Translations under genes and position numbers: made by a program
Part shown: positions 1 through 10,628 of the stretch, piece after piece
Layout: every line of letters begins with the position of its first letter
How positions within the stretch are numbered: the first letter of the stretch is position 1
Notes under the pieces: generated by a model
What the model saw: only the letters and a program-made list of their open reading frames with translations
What the model was told of the DNA's origin: nothing
The model's database searches: none
Origin: Poecilobothrus nobilitatus
Taxonomy: Eukaryota > Arthropoda > Insecta > Diptera > Dolichopodidae
DNA length: 64,000 bases
NCBI GenBank assembly: GCA_947095535.1
Contig: OX352774.1
Span: 264,093,843 to 264,157,842 of the forward strand
Direction: 5' to 3'

Positions 1-1239
1 TTAACATTTAAATTAACGTCATACTTAAGAATTTTTTTTTTTTTTTGTTTTTTTTTTAATTTTTATAATCCTTGTGTTCTTATAATTCCCTTTCTATGTG
101 CGAAATAATAAAAAAATGTTTTACGACTTGAAAATGCTGCAGGTTACTATATCACCATTAAATTTATTCTTTTTCTTATTATTTTTTTTTTTGTTATTAC
201 TATTGTTATTATTCTTGTGAAGTGCTTAAGATACTTTAAGGACCTTTTTTTCTCTTCTTGTTTATTACTGTTATTTTGTTTAAAAATTTTTTTTTTTGTA
301 TTTTAACTTAAAAAAAACGAATAAAAAATTTCATATTCAGATTGCCGTGTAATAAAAAACAACAAAGAACAGTTATGATGTCCTCATATCCTGTGCCACA
401 CAATAACAATAACTGAACAAAAAAAAAAAAAACAAAAAATAAAAATCTAAAGTGCTTTTTATCGTTTAAAGAATTTAATACATTGAGTTTGAGTTTTTTA
501 AAGGGAATCTTTAAATTATTTTTTATTTCTTTTTAATAAAAATAAAAATAAATTTTTTTTTTTTGTTACCATTTAATTTTTGTTTTATGAAAATGACAAT
601 TTTTTTTTTTGTTTTTTGATTCCTTTTATTTTAATCTGAATGATTCATATTATATTATGTGTGTTTTTTTTTTGGCATTATTTTAAGAGATTTAAGAATT
701 TTTTTTTTGTTATATTTGCTTTGGGCAAATCATTTAGTAGAGTTTTTAATAAAAAAAGAAAAAAATTCGGAAAATTTTTTTCCCTTTCATTTATTTATTA
801 TGAAAAATAAAATTAGCTAATTCTTGTTAAATGAGTGACATGAATAAAATAAATCAGTAGAGCAACAATTGGATTTAATTTAAGGTGATAAGTTCACAGA
901 ATAATAAATTTTATATTTTAAATTTTATACTGTTTTTTAAATTTTATATAGCGAAGAGTTTAAAAATACCTTTAAAATTTTTTGATAATCTTAATATAAT
1001 AAAAGAAAATCTCCTTCTGTTGCTGCTGCTATTCGTGTGCCCTTTTTATTAAAGAAAAAAGAAATATATTTTGATTTTTAAACAATAATCTTTATTGTTT
1101 TAAATTTTAATTCTACTACATATGTACCAACCAAAACCAACTATAATATAATGTGTAATGCACATTTGCCTACGATATTATAATATTATTAGGAAATAGC
1201 AGCACACTGCACAATGTTATTTACCAAATAGTAAAATAC
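1..1239. other. AT-rich stretch without genes
   Basis: The stretch is dominated by poly-T and poly-A runs and contains a three-unit TGC run near 1020. I see no coding frame, RNA gene or recognisable repeat here. Confidence 0.6.
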
Positions 1240-1242
1240 TAA
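1240..1242. repeat. Target duplication TAA, left of the inverted-repeat element
   Basis: TAA at 1240-1242 is matched by TAA at 1538-1540 on the other side of the 295-bp inverted-repeat element. Three-base TAA/TTA duplications are typical of the PIF/Harbinger superfamily. Three bases in AT-rich DNA are weak evidence alone; the inverted termini between them carry the call. Confidence 0.5.
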
Positions 1243-1537
1243 CTGCCCAACCTAAATAAGAACGTACGACGTTCGACGTATAAAAGCCAGACGTTGATAC
1301 GTTAACATCTCCCGAAATAAAACGCCGACGTATGTCCATCTAAAATATGAAAACTATGTTAAAAAAATAAAAACATAACAAAAACATAACAAAAAAAAAA
1401 ACGTCGTGCTAAAATTGGAAATTCGAATATTCAACGTTTATACGTCGCGTATTTCGGTAGGGTTAATATAAAATGTATGGGCATGAACACATTTTGACAG
1501 ACGTTATGCGTCGTACGTTCTTATTATGGTTGGGCAG
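1243..1537. mobile_element. MITE-like inverted-repeat element, PIF/Harbinger-like
   Basis: The two ends are inverted copies of each other. Both start CTGCCCAACC and continue to GAACGTACGACG, with about 27 of 29 positions matching and a two-base difference in the middle. The element is 295 bp, has no reading frame, and is flanked by TAA on both sides. It is strikingly rich in CG dinucleotides (repeated ACGT, TCGACG and CGTCG motifs) compared with the surrounding AT-rich DNA. Seen: the inverted ends and the candidate TAA duplication. Inferred: a non-autonomous DNA transposon mobilised in trans. The superfamily rests only on the duplication length and is tentative. Confidence 0.7.
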
Positions 1538-1540
1538 TAA

Positions 1541-2296
1541 GAAAAAAAAATATAAAAAATAAACGTTCCATTCTCTTAATTCTAATTTCTCATTTTTTTT
1601 CATTTTCTTATTATGAGCAAAGAGAAAAACAATAATTAATATTTTGTTTTGTTAAAAAAAAAAAAAAAAACATAAACTTCATAATAGACAACTTGACAAT
1701 TGTTTCAATTGAGTATAGAGAATTTTTGCAATAAGACAACAATACATTATATTATAATATAATCTCTTAAAAGATTCTTAGTAGAAATATTTTTTGAACG
1801 AAAAAAAGTATCGTATATTGATGTGCATAGTACTACTGCTAAATATAATAAATTCAAATCATTATTTTGTTTTGTTTAAAAGAAAAAGTATAAATATTCA
1901 CCATACTCCTTAGATTCTAATTTTATTAATTTGTTAAAAGCAATCTCTTAGAATGTTACAAAGTATACATATTACTATTACAAAAAGTAGTTGCAATAAT
2001 CACGTGTCTACAAATTTTTCTTCCTAGTCCACATATAAGAAGATTTACAAATATTTATTTAAATTGTAAAAAGTGGACAGTAATAAAATAAGAATTTATC
2101 ATGCACGAAACAGAAAAAAAAATTAAAAAAAAGTGATTTGAAATTGAAACATACTAAAACTCAAGTAAATTTGGATACCCGTTTTTTATACACATAATTT
2201 AAATTTCAGTTGTCCGTATATCTAATACATTATACTGACACACAAAAGCAATTATTTGGGTACCCTTACATATTATACTGGGTAAAATTACAATAC
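1541..2296. other. AT-rich stretch without genes
   Basis: I see no coding frame or RNA gene. Short GGTACCC-like motifs near 2176 and 2260 are not part of any structure I can support. Confidence 0.5.
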
Positions 2297-2893
2297 AATA
2301 ACGTTAAATTATACAACGGTAATAAGAAGATTGAACGTGTAGGAAACTATAAATATCTTGGATACTTAATAGACCAAAATTGAGACACCAATAAAGAAGT
2401 TAAACAAAGAATTATGAATGCAAGGAATGCTTTCGGTAAATTTAAAAAACTGTTGAGTGACCGAAACTTGAGTATCAAACTAAAACATCGATTCACAAAA
2501 TGCTATGTGTGGTCGACCCTATTATATGGTGTGGAAACCTGGACACTAAATGTGGATACAATGAATAAATTAGAGGCTTTTCGAGATGTAGTGCCATCGC
2601 CGCTTACTTAAAATAATATAGACAGATAGAGTAACAAACGAAGAGGTGCTTCGAAAATTAAATATAGATCGAATACTTCTAACAAGGTAGAATCGAAGAA
2701 GGACGCGGTGTTGGCAGAAAATAATTGTCCTGGTTACGAAATATCAAAAACTGGACCGGCATTAGAACAATTGGCGAACTAGTATACAGCCAGAAACAGA
2801 ATATGGTAACCCAGTCCTACAATAAAAAAAACCTCTTGATATAGTCACCGTACATCCAGTCATGGATTGGCAGCAGAAGAAGAAGAAGAAGAA
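2297..2893 (+). pseudogene. RTE-like LINE relic, 3' end of the reverse transcriptase ORF
   Basis: Translating across stops and frameshifts gives the C-terminal part of a LINE polymerase: ERVGNYKYLGYLID, then KCYVWSTLLYGVETWTL, then TDRVTNEEVLRKLN, then SWLRNIKNWTGIRTIGEL. These are the usual motifs after the RT palm in RTE-like 'endonuclease-reverse transcriptase' ORFs. A TGA interrupts the frame near 2382 and the frame changes near 2590 and 2700. The only clean open stretch is 65 codons (2414-2611). The relic ends in a short GAA microsatellite (about 2872-2893), which fits the simple-repeat tail of such elements. It is 5'-truncated and dead. The clade is inferred from remembered motif patterns, so RTE-like is a working label. 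Confidence 0.75.
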
Positions 2894-4168
2894 AATTACA
2901 TTATAAAAATATATAGTGTTGTCACAGTGGATGTGAAACTAAGAAAAATAGATTATTCCTATGTTATCTTTTTAATAAAAAATTCTTTAGTTTTTTATAA
3001 ATCGTACCACCCTTACTGGTTTTACTCTTTTTAATTAAAATAAAACAAAAAACTTTACCTTTTTAATTTTATTTTATTAACGTGTATGAATTTCAGTACA
3101 AAATTCTACGTACCATCATCAGCACTATTTATTTATGCGACCCGACTTTTGTAAGTAGACTTTTTTGTAGCAGAAAAATGCATTAGGATTAGTATAAAAG
3201 AGTCGAACTACTTATTGTAATTTATAATACACTTTGGTTAAAATTTTCATTCCTGTATTCAATAAAACAAAAATCATTTTATTTTGTTTTAAGAAAAAAT
3301 TAAAACAATTCTGCATGGTGCGCCGAAATATTGCTTAAAAAATTATATATGTATAATAAAAAAACAAAAAATAAAAATATATGTTGTAAATAGATATAAT
3401 CTATAGAATCTTATATTAATGTATAGGATACGATACATAAATAATTCACTTAGACTTTTATTAACACGCAATGGAAATATGTAGTTTAAGAATAGGTATG
3501 AATGTTATTATTAAATGAATGTTAATTTATATATTGAACTAATAAAAAGATGTAAGTTTAAAATTTCTATGTAAAATCAATTGTTTAATATCGAAATGAG
3601 AAAATCATAAAAATAAGAGAAAAAAACAGACAAAAACATTCATACGCTTGCAATATGCAAATTTCAATATTTCAATCAAACATTATCTATTATAAGATGA
3701 GCCATTCTCGTCATGTGACCGATTTTTTTTTGACTGATTTGAAAATTCGGACTATTCGATTATTTAAAAATTATTGGGTCATATGTGATGAACTTTTTCA
3801 CTTTTTGATATAATAAATTAGAATAGTCAGACTTTGTGCAATCAAAATAATTATAATTATTGTCTTTAAATTTATTGGTTGGAAATTAATACAGGAAATC
3901 TTTTCTGTTTTTAATAATAGAAATATTCCGTAGGAGATTAGCACAATATTAAAAAAACAATTTAGAAGTCAACGAGCGAATTATTAGGAAAACTATTATG
4001 CATTATATGTATGTATTGAATTTGAAAGAGATTGCGATAGGTAATAGATATTAATCCTTTATATTTTAAATAAGAGTGCATATTGTGCATATTTTAAGGG
4101 GGGATTTCTGAGGCCATAACTAGAAAAAGATTGTATGGGAAAAAATTGTATTGATCTATTCTCAGTCG
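2894..4168. other. AT-rich stretch without genes
   Basis: The stretch holds low-complexity AT sequence with scattered homopolymers. No gene or repeat is recognised. Confidence 0.5.
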
Positions 4169-5757
4169 TTATACCCGTACGATAGGATCGGGTATAATAA
4201 AATTACTCCTCCGTTTGTAACACCTCGAAATAAGCGAGCTAGATATACCTTCAAAGGTATGGATCGGATCAGAAAAAAATTCTAAGACTTTTGAGCTATG
4301 TCCGTACGTCCGTCCGTCCGTCCGTCCGTCAGCACGCTAACTCAAAAACTAAGAAAGCTAGAATCTTGAAATTTACACAAAATATTTTGGTAGTAATTTG
4401 TAGGTTCCCTATTTTTTTTGGTTGAGTTTGGACCAAGCCTTAGGGTAGCTCTCGAACACCTAACTTTTAGATCCCCACATTTTTTTTTGCAATAGAGCTA
4501 TGAAATTTTAACCGCTGATAGATCTCATAAAAATATTAATTTTATTTTTAATAACTTTTTTTTGTAGCCCCACCCGTTACGGAGCTACAGCTCCCCAAAG
4601 GTTCAAAAAAGCTCTATATTTAAATTGTTATAGCACAAGTTGTATAAGGTATATCTTCATTTTGAAAACGTCAAACGATTACTACTTCCATTAGCTTTAA
4701 AAGTATATATACAATAAATATATAGTTGTGGCATACGGTGTCTTAATTTATTGTTATGCGAAACTAAAATTTTGCAAAATCCTTTAACCCTTCTATCTTC
4801 TAAACGGTTTAAGTTGGAAACTTGAAATTTTGACAGAAGTTAGATCTTTGAAAATAAGTATGAGTCATTTCAGAAATTTTTTTTGTATCACCCCCCGTTT
4901 AGGAGCTGTAAGGGGTCAAAAACTGAAAATTTCCTATTTTTAAACACCTGTAACTTGAACACCTGTTAGAATTTTTTTGAAGTAATACACAAAAATTAAA
5001 GCTCCAACATCATACTCTTATTTCTGTTAACAACTTTTTTTAATAATATAGGGTTACTTTATAATTGACGAAAGTGTTACTTGATTTTTTAAAATTTTCT
5101 AACAAATTTCTTCAACAAATTTTTTCCATTTTGTTTTACTCGATAATTTGAAATTGTTGAGGATATAATGCGTAGTACAAAAAAATTTAAATAAATAAAC
5201 AACATAACGGTTGCTTGAAGAATTTTTATTTATATGATATTGATATACATACATACTTATATAATATCATGTTTATTTACATATCGTATATGTCACTAGT
5301 GAATGAATGATAAGAGTATATATGTATATTATATAGCGCCGTATTTACATACATATATATATTTTATTGTACTTATAAGAAATTATTCTGTCAATGGAAT
5401 ATTTAAATATAATATAATATAATATTTAAAATTATATTTACTATTTTGTACTTAGTAAATTTAATATACATTTACCGCTTAGTATTAAATGGTACTATAG
5501 AATATTTGAAAAAGTTTTGGATTGATAATCGTTATGTGAAAGGATAGAATCTGCTTTCGAAGAATGTACATATAAACATATAGTTTGAATATATGTACAA
5601 CCCATAGTTCTAGAAATTATAAAATTCACCCAAATTATTTTAAAATACTAAAATATTAAAAAAATAATATTGTGAGCAGAGTGACAGGCTGTTAACATAC
5701 TAACGGTTCGTACGGGTATCTAAGAGTTGACAAAGTCAACTGTATTCTTCCTCGTTT
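4169..5757 (+). mobile_element. Old Helentron/DINE-like element with GTCC microsatellite
   Basis: The left end is a perfect 9-bp inverted repeat, TTATACCCG (4169-4177) and CGGGTATAA (4189-4197). A (GTCC)n tract follows at 4308-4330. The right end has CGGGTATC at 5713-5720 and then a 7-bp stem hairpin, AGTTGAC-AAA-GTCAACT (5725-5741), followed by TTCTTCCTCGTT. The body (about 4560-5060) resembles the four GTCC-family copies further right, with phrases such as 'taacttg...cacctgt', 'aaaattaaagct' and 'gagctacagct', but is clearly more diverged. There is no coding capacity. Fly DINE-1/Helentron-associated elements are known to combine a GTCY proto-microsatellite, a short subterminal inverted repeat and a 3' hairpin; assigning this copy to that type is inference. 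Confidence 0.55.
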
Positions 5758-6114
5758 GTCAACATAATTAATTGACGCATAATTTTGATTTGGAGAGCTA
5801 ATTTTTCGTTTCAAGTTTTAACCTTTGGAATCATCTAAAAGTTTTAGTTTTAGGAATCACCTCCTAAAATATTTGCACTTTTATCCGAAACATCCTGTCT
5901 TTATACAATGTATAATAAATATAATAAATATATAAATTGGAAAAATTTTAAGTATAGTATTGTTAAATAGTTTTCTTATAGTTTCTTTATAGATTTTTTG
6001 ATTTTATAGTGATTTTATAGCTGTCATTATTCATTTAGTAGTATTGAAATTAAGATAAAGAGACATTTTATTAAATGCAGTGAATGTATGTTTTCCATTT
6101 TATATTATGTATAA
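5758..6114. other. AT-rich stretch flanking the I-type LINE
   Basis: I see no feature other than A/T homopolymers. Confidence 0.5.
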
Positions 6115-6125
6115 TTATTATTAAA

Positions 6126-6126
<1 letters not shown>
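6115..6126. repeat. Target site duplication, 3' side of the I-type LINE
   Basis: TTATTATTAAAA directly abuts the (TTA)n tail and is identical to 12375-12386 beyond the other end of the element. Twelve bases is within the 10-14 bp expected for I-factor insertions. The first part resembles the TTA tail, but the AAAA does not, so the match is not simply a continuation of the microsatellite. Confidence 0.85.

Positions 6127-6162
<36 letters not shown>
6127..6162 (-). repeat. (TAA)12 3' tail of the I-type LINE
   Basis: Twelve perfect TTA units on the plus strand, which is (TAA)12 at the 3' end of the minus-strand element. I factors end in TAA repeats rather than poly(A). Confidence 0.85.
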
Positions 6163-6163
<1 letters not shown>

Positions 6164-6568
6164 ATTAATGCATTATATAAATATAAATACATCTTGATTA
6201 TAGGGCCGGTTGCATTTTATGCATGTGGGCCAGCGCAAAATACTCAAAAATTATAAAGTTAAAACAAAATTGATTAATAGCTAACAACTAATGCTAATTA
6301 ATTACTAAATTATTTATATTTATATTTATTTATATTTATATTTTCGTTTATTATTATTAATTATTTATTTATACCATTACGAGTTGTTCATTATTTTATT
6401 TTTATTATTTAAACTCTAATTCTAATTAGTTCTAATTTTCTATGTTTGTTAATTTCAATTTGTTGTTATTATTTTGCGGCTTAGATTACTTTTATTTATT
6501 ATTATTTGTTTTTATTTATTATTTATTTATTTATTATTTATTTATTTATTTATTACAATTAATCTTCT
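6163..6568 (-). other. 3' untranslated region of the I-type LINE
   Basis: This is the non-coding part between the ORF2 stop and the TAA tail. It is AT-rich with TTTATT-type repeats near 6480-6560, and so many AATAAA words on the minus strand that no single polyadenylation signal can be chosen. A short GC-richer stretch near 6203-6235 may be the conserved part. Confidence 0.6.
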
Positions 6569-9500
6569 TTATATGTGTTTCCATATCTCGTGGTGCTTAA
6601 ACAGATTCACTGTTTTATTTATGTAATCCCAGTTGCTACTTGCCACGGCTATTGTGGGAGAGGCTGATTCTTTAGCCCAGTAATTTTTGGATTCCATGCA
6701 GTCTAGTACAATGTGTTTTATTGTGGCTATTTCATTGCAAAAACGGCATCTAGGAGGCTCTTCTCCGTTGAATATGTGTTTATGGGTGTAGTAGGTACAT
6801 CCCATTCGGATTCGCGAAATTTTGACTCCTATTTCTCTACTCCCTGTATTTATGAGGTTGTTTTTGTTTACATCTGGGAAAAAGGCTTTTCTAATGGAGT
6901 TAGTTTGGTTCCATATTTGTTGTCTCTTATTTTTTATATATTCACTGATCTGTTTCTTCGCCATTGTGTGGGATTTTGGGATCATTAATGTAGTTGGCCG
7001 GATTAGTGCTTGCTTTGCTTCTTTATCTGCCATCTCATTCCCTCTTATTCCGACATGACCTGGTATCCACGTAATTTGTATTTTTCCTCTATTTCGGATT
7101 ATTCTATTGCGCATTTCTGTTGTTGTTGGAGAACTCTTATTTAGATTCAAGATCGCTCTTACGACACTCAAACTGTCTGTATATAGCATAGATGTTTGTC
7201 CCCTAGTTTCCGCCACTTTGATGGCTTCCAGCAATGCTGTTTGTTCAGCGACGTATATTTGCACGTAATTTGGTAGAATAAGTGTTTTTATTACCTTTTC
7301 CTCTTCAACTATCGCTATTCCTACCCCGTTTTCTGCTTTTGTGGCATCTGTATAAATAGGTCTCAGTAATTTTGTTTCTTCTCTATGCTCTTGGAATAGT
7401 TTGATGAAGGTTTCTTTGTTGGTTTCTGATTTGAGTTTTTGTGCTATACTAATGTTTAGCCATTGTTTCCAGTGTCCCCAAAGGTGCTGATCTCTCTCTT
7501 GTGTTTCGCAACCGCTCGTGATGTGTAGATCTAGTTCCTCTAATAAATCAATTGCCATCTTGACAGCAGAGTTTTTAGGAATTTTTGCTTCTTCTTTGAG
7601 CGCTGCATTCATTAGTAAATGTAGAGGGTGCTCTTTATAATAGATTGCTTTTGTGATGCAACGTAGCGCCAATTGATCTCTTCTTTGTTCTACTGTTTGG
7701 AAGTTTGCTTCTGTTAAGAGTGCTTCCGTTCTTGTGGGCCTTATAGCTCCCAGCGCTATTCTGGCAGACTGGTTCATTGCTACTTGTAATTTTTTTATAT
7801 TTCCTTTAGTCGTGAAGCCATAAATAGTTAAAGCATAATCTAGTTTACCAAACTGGATGGATTTTGCTATTCTAGTTGCTATTTCTGTTGGCGGGCCTAT
7901 CTTTTTCCTACATATTAACTTAAGAAGGTTGTTCGATCTCTTTAGGCTGGCTACTGTTTTATCCACCTGCTTGTTAAACTTCAGATTCTTGCTCCAGATG
8001 AGCCCTAGGATCCTCAAGTTTTGCTGGAATTCAACCCGTCTACCCTGGTGATATACTTCTGAATTCTGGCAATGATGCTTTCTGCATATGTGTAATGCTT
8101 CTGTTTTGTCTGGTGAAAAAAACGCCCCTGTGTTTTTCGCCCAGTCTTCCATGACATTTACGGCTTTCTGTAGCCCATACTCTCTATTTATCTTATGTCC
8201 TGTAGCTGTTATGATCAGATTATCTGCATAAATTATGTGTTTTATTTCTTTAATTTCCCTCAATCGTTTACTGAGTTCCGATATGTAAACATTGAAGAGT
8301 TGAGTTGAGTATGGCGAACCTTGTGGAGTACCTACTGGTAGGTTTTTAAAGCTTGATATATAGCCATTATGGCTCACCGAAATTTTTCTGTTTGTGAGAA
8401 ATCCAGCTGTAAAATTGATTATGTTTTTTCCTACATGCCAATCTTTGAGTTGTTTAATTACCACATACTTTTGAACTCTGTCGAAAGCCTTCTCTAAATC
8501 ACATGAAAGTATATCAATGTGGTTTTTATTTTCTAGCGCTATCTGAGCTTGAAGCTCTATTTCTTTAAGTAATGTGGTTGTACCTCTTAGTTCCCTAAAT
8601 CCATGAATTTCATCAGGTATGATATACTTTGTCGCGAAGTTCAACCTTTTAGCTACAATTTTTTCCAAAACTTTGCTCATGGTGCTTAAAAGGGATATGA
8701 ACCTATAATTTTGTTGATATCTTGGATCTTTGCCTTGTTTTAGTATCGGTCTTAATTCTCCCATTTTCCAGCTCTGCGGTATTTGTCCGGTTCTGAATAT
8801 CTTGTTATATAATTCCGTTAGTCTCTCCAAGAATTTTGGTGTTGCATTTTTTAACATTCCGTAAGATATTTTATCCATTCCTGGTGTTGTTCCTTCGAAA
8901 GAATCTATAACCGTAGTGACCTCCTCGATTGTTATTGGCAAATCCGTAATTTCGTTTTGAGCTATGTTTGCAATGGGAGAGTTAAGCCGCTCGTTCGTTT
9001 CAATAACGTTTATGTTGACCATTGCATAGTTTGCGCAGCAGTTTGCTAGATATTCGACATTTTCCGCTGTATCTGTCTCTAACTTATTGTTTTGCATTAT
9101 TACCAAGGTTCCAGAGGGCACGGTTTTTCCAAGAATGCATTTGGCTCTCCGCCACGTTTCTCTGGGATTGTTATTATTTATACCTTTCGCAAAATTTTCC
9201 CAAGGAGTTTTTCTTGCTTTTTTGATTTCTCTTCTCAGTTCTGCGCTTGTCTTTTTTAGGTTTATTAGTGTGTGTTGTGCAAGATTTCTTCTGAACGATC
9301 TAAGCAATTTAGTTTTCAGTTTTGATAGTTCTGCTATTTTTTTGTTCATCCATGCAGGTTTATTTTGTCTCTTTTCGGTTGAGCTAATTGACATAGATTT
9401 ATCTGCTGCGTATCTGATGACTTTGCCCAATTTGGCTGCCTCTTGATTTATGTTTTCGGTTGGTGAGTGGTAGTTCAAAAATTGGTCCATTTCGGTTTTG

Positions 9501-10240
9501 TATATTTCCCAATTCGCTCCCTTTTCGTTGAATTTGACTTTGTTTTTGGTTTTTATAATTGCTTTGTTCCTGTTTGTAATTATAATTGGGTAGTGATCGT
9601 GACCTTTCGGATTCTCTGCTATTTGCCAAAGAAGTTTATATGCTATGGATGTATGAGCGATCGTTAAATCTGGACATGTGAGTGTTCCTCTAGTGTTTAA
9701 TAGGGTTGGCGATCCGTCATTTAGTATGCAGGCTTCTCCTATATCGTCTGTCCATTCATCAATCACCAATCCTCTTTGATTCGTTGTTATATCACCCCAA
9801 GTTTCGCTTCTTGCATTCATGTCTCCCAGTATTATGTACGGTACGGTGATTTGTGCTCTTATCGCGTTTAAATGTGCATTTTCTAGCCTTAGTTCGTTCT
9901 CGAGGTAAACATTGACCACAGTGATATTTTCTTTGAGCCCAGGTAAGGAAGTTCTAATGGCGATAGCCTGGAGGGTTGTATTGAGATGAATTTCTTCGAA
10001 ATTTATACTTGAGTTAATCAAGAAACCTACCCCACCACATCTGCGGTGCGTTATTGGAAACAAACATGTGTAATGTTTATAATTATTTTTAGTATTTGGT
10101 TTGTGGATATTCGTCTCTTGTAACGCTATTATTAATGGATTATATTTGTAAATTACTTGTTCTAAATACGGTTTGTTATTATGGAAGCCTTGAATGTTCC
10201 ATTGTACTATATCAGTAATCTCGGTTTCGATTTGTTTCAT
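6569..10240 (-). CDS. I-type LINE ORF2 polyprotein: endonuclease, reverse transcriptase, RNase H
   Basis: The 1223-residue ORF runs uninterrupted from ATG to TAA. Residues about 10-220 are an APE-type endonuclease: WN15IQG, LQE42T, GD140MN142, CPD191L and the closing D215H216YPI are all present. The reverse transcriptase follows: motif A CD581LEKAFD, motif B TPQGSP, and the catalytic box YADN (671-674) where YADD is expected. RNase H has its acidic set D965 (YTDA), E1005, D1022 (YTDS) and D1072, plus PGHVG. Near the C-terminus C-x2-C-x7-H-x4-C is a zinc-knuckle-like motif. The protein nicks the target and copies the RNA onto it. Odd residues: Asn674 replaces the second catalytic Asp (GAT to AAT would be one G-to-A change), and NYRFIS replaces NYRPIS (F514). 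The endonuclease and RNase H look intact; the RT is probably inactive. Confidence 0.95.
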   Translation of the reverse strand: MKQIETEITDIVQWNIQGFHNNKPYLEQVIYKYNPLIIALQETNIHKPNTKNNYKHYTCLFPITHRRCGGVGFLINSSINFEEIHLNTTLQAIAIRTSLPGLKENITVVNVYLENELRLENAHLNAIRAQITVPYIILGDMNARSETWGDITTNQRGLVIDEWTDDIGEACILNDGSPTLLNTRGTLTCPDLTIAHTSIAYKLLWQIAENPKGHDHYPIIITNRNKAIIKTKNKVKFNEKGANWEIYKTEMDQFLNYHSPTENINQEAAKLGKVIRYAADKSMSISSTEKRQNKPAWMNKKIAELSKLKTKLLRSFRRNLAQHTLINLKKTSAELRREIKKARKTPWENFAKGINNNNPRETWRRAKCILGKTVPSGTLVIMQNNKLETDTAENVEYLANCCANYAMVNINVIETNERLNSPIANIAQNEITDLPITIEEVTTVIDSFEGTTPGMDKISYGMLKNATPKFLERLTELYNKIFRTGQIPQSWKMGELRPILKQGKDPRYQQNYRFISLLSTMSKVLEKIVAKRLNFATKYIIPDEIHGFRELRGTTTLLKEIELQAQIALENKNHIDILSCDLEKAFDRVQKYVVIKQLKDWHVGKNIINFTAGFLTNRKISVSHNGYISSFKNLPVGTPQGSPYSTQLFNVYISELSKRLREIKEIKHIIYADNLIITATGHKINREYGLQKAVNVMEDWAKNTGAFFSPDKTEALHICRKHHCQNSEVYHQGRRVEFQQNLRILGLIWSKNLKFNKQVDKTVASLKRSNNLLKLICRKKIGPPTEIATRIAKSIQFGKLDYALTIYGFTTKGNIKKLQVAMNQSARIALGAIRPTRTEALLTEANFQTVEQRRDQLALRCITKAIYYKEHPLHLLMNAALKEEAKIPKNSAVKMAIDLLEELDLHITSGCETQERDQHLWGHWKQWLNISIAQKLKSETNKETFIKLFQEHREETKLLRPIYTDATKAENGVGIAIVEEEKVIKTLILPNYVQIYVAEQTALLEAIKVAETRGQTSMLYTDSLSVVRAILNLNKSSPTTTEMRNRIIRNRGKIQITWIPGHVGIRGNEMADKEAKQALIRPTTLMIPKSHTMAKKQISEYIKNKRQQIWNQTNSIRKAFFPDVNKNNLINTGSREIGVKISRIRMGCTYYTHKHIFNGEEPPRCRFCNEIATIKHIVLDCMESKNYWAKESASPTIAVASSNWDYINKTVNLFKHHEIWKHI

Positions 10241-10529
10241 TTTTTGCGAATAATTTATGAAATTTAATATCTGAGTTTGCTTGTTTTTTTATTGGTATAC
10301 AGAAAATTATAAGTTGTAATAGTAATTAGAAATTTTATAGTACAAAGAGCAGTTTTAAAATATATTTTTGTAATAATTATTGTATATCTGTTTATTTCGA
10401 AGTAGTTCGAAAAATTCCATTTCTTTATTTTTCTATAATTCTCTTTAATATTCTTATTTTGAATACTAAGCATTATACTGTATATTATTTTGTATATCTT
10501 TGTAGTTTATCTACTTATTTATAAAAACT

Positions 10530-10558
10530 AAAAAAAAAAAAAATTTTTTTTTTTTTTT
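10530..10558. repeat. A14-T15 palindrome between ORF1 and ORF2
   Basis: Fourteen A followed directly by fifteen T lie in the spacer between the two ORFs of the I-type LINE. Either strand could fold back on itself here. It may be simple homopolymer growth, or may affect the junction between the two coding regions; nothing in the sequence decides. Confidence 0.6.
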
Positions 10559-10628
10559 AAAGAAATGTGAATTTATCAGTTTGCAAACATGATTTACTAT
10601 CTTTAAAATAGTAATCTGTATGCGCTTT

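Noticed and set aside
4308..4330. (GTCC)n and short-spaced repeats considered as a CRISPR array
   Set aside because: The units are 4-bp microsatellites with no spacers, in eukaryotic DNA. No CRISPR-like repeat-spacer pattern was seen anywhere.
9399..9629. Minus-strand frame of 76 codons inside ORF2
   Set aside because: It overlaps the endonuclease/linker part of ORF2 in another frame and is rich in Ser, Gln and Arg by composition only.
6713..9667. Several plus-strand open frames of 64-119 codons
   Set aside because: All lie antisense to the conserved ORF2 of the I-type LINE and have no recognisable domains; they are shadows.
10264..10473. 69-codon minus-strand frame between ORF1 and ORF2
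   Set aside because: It is Ile/Lys/Asn-rich, as expected from AT-rich spacer, and has no motif. I see no sign of a third LINE protein.
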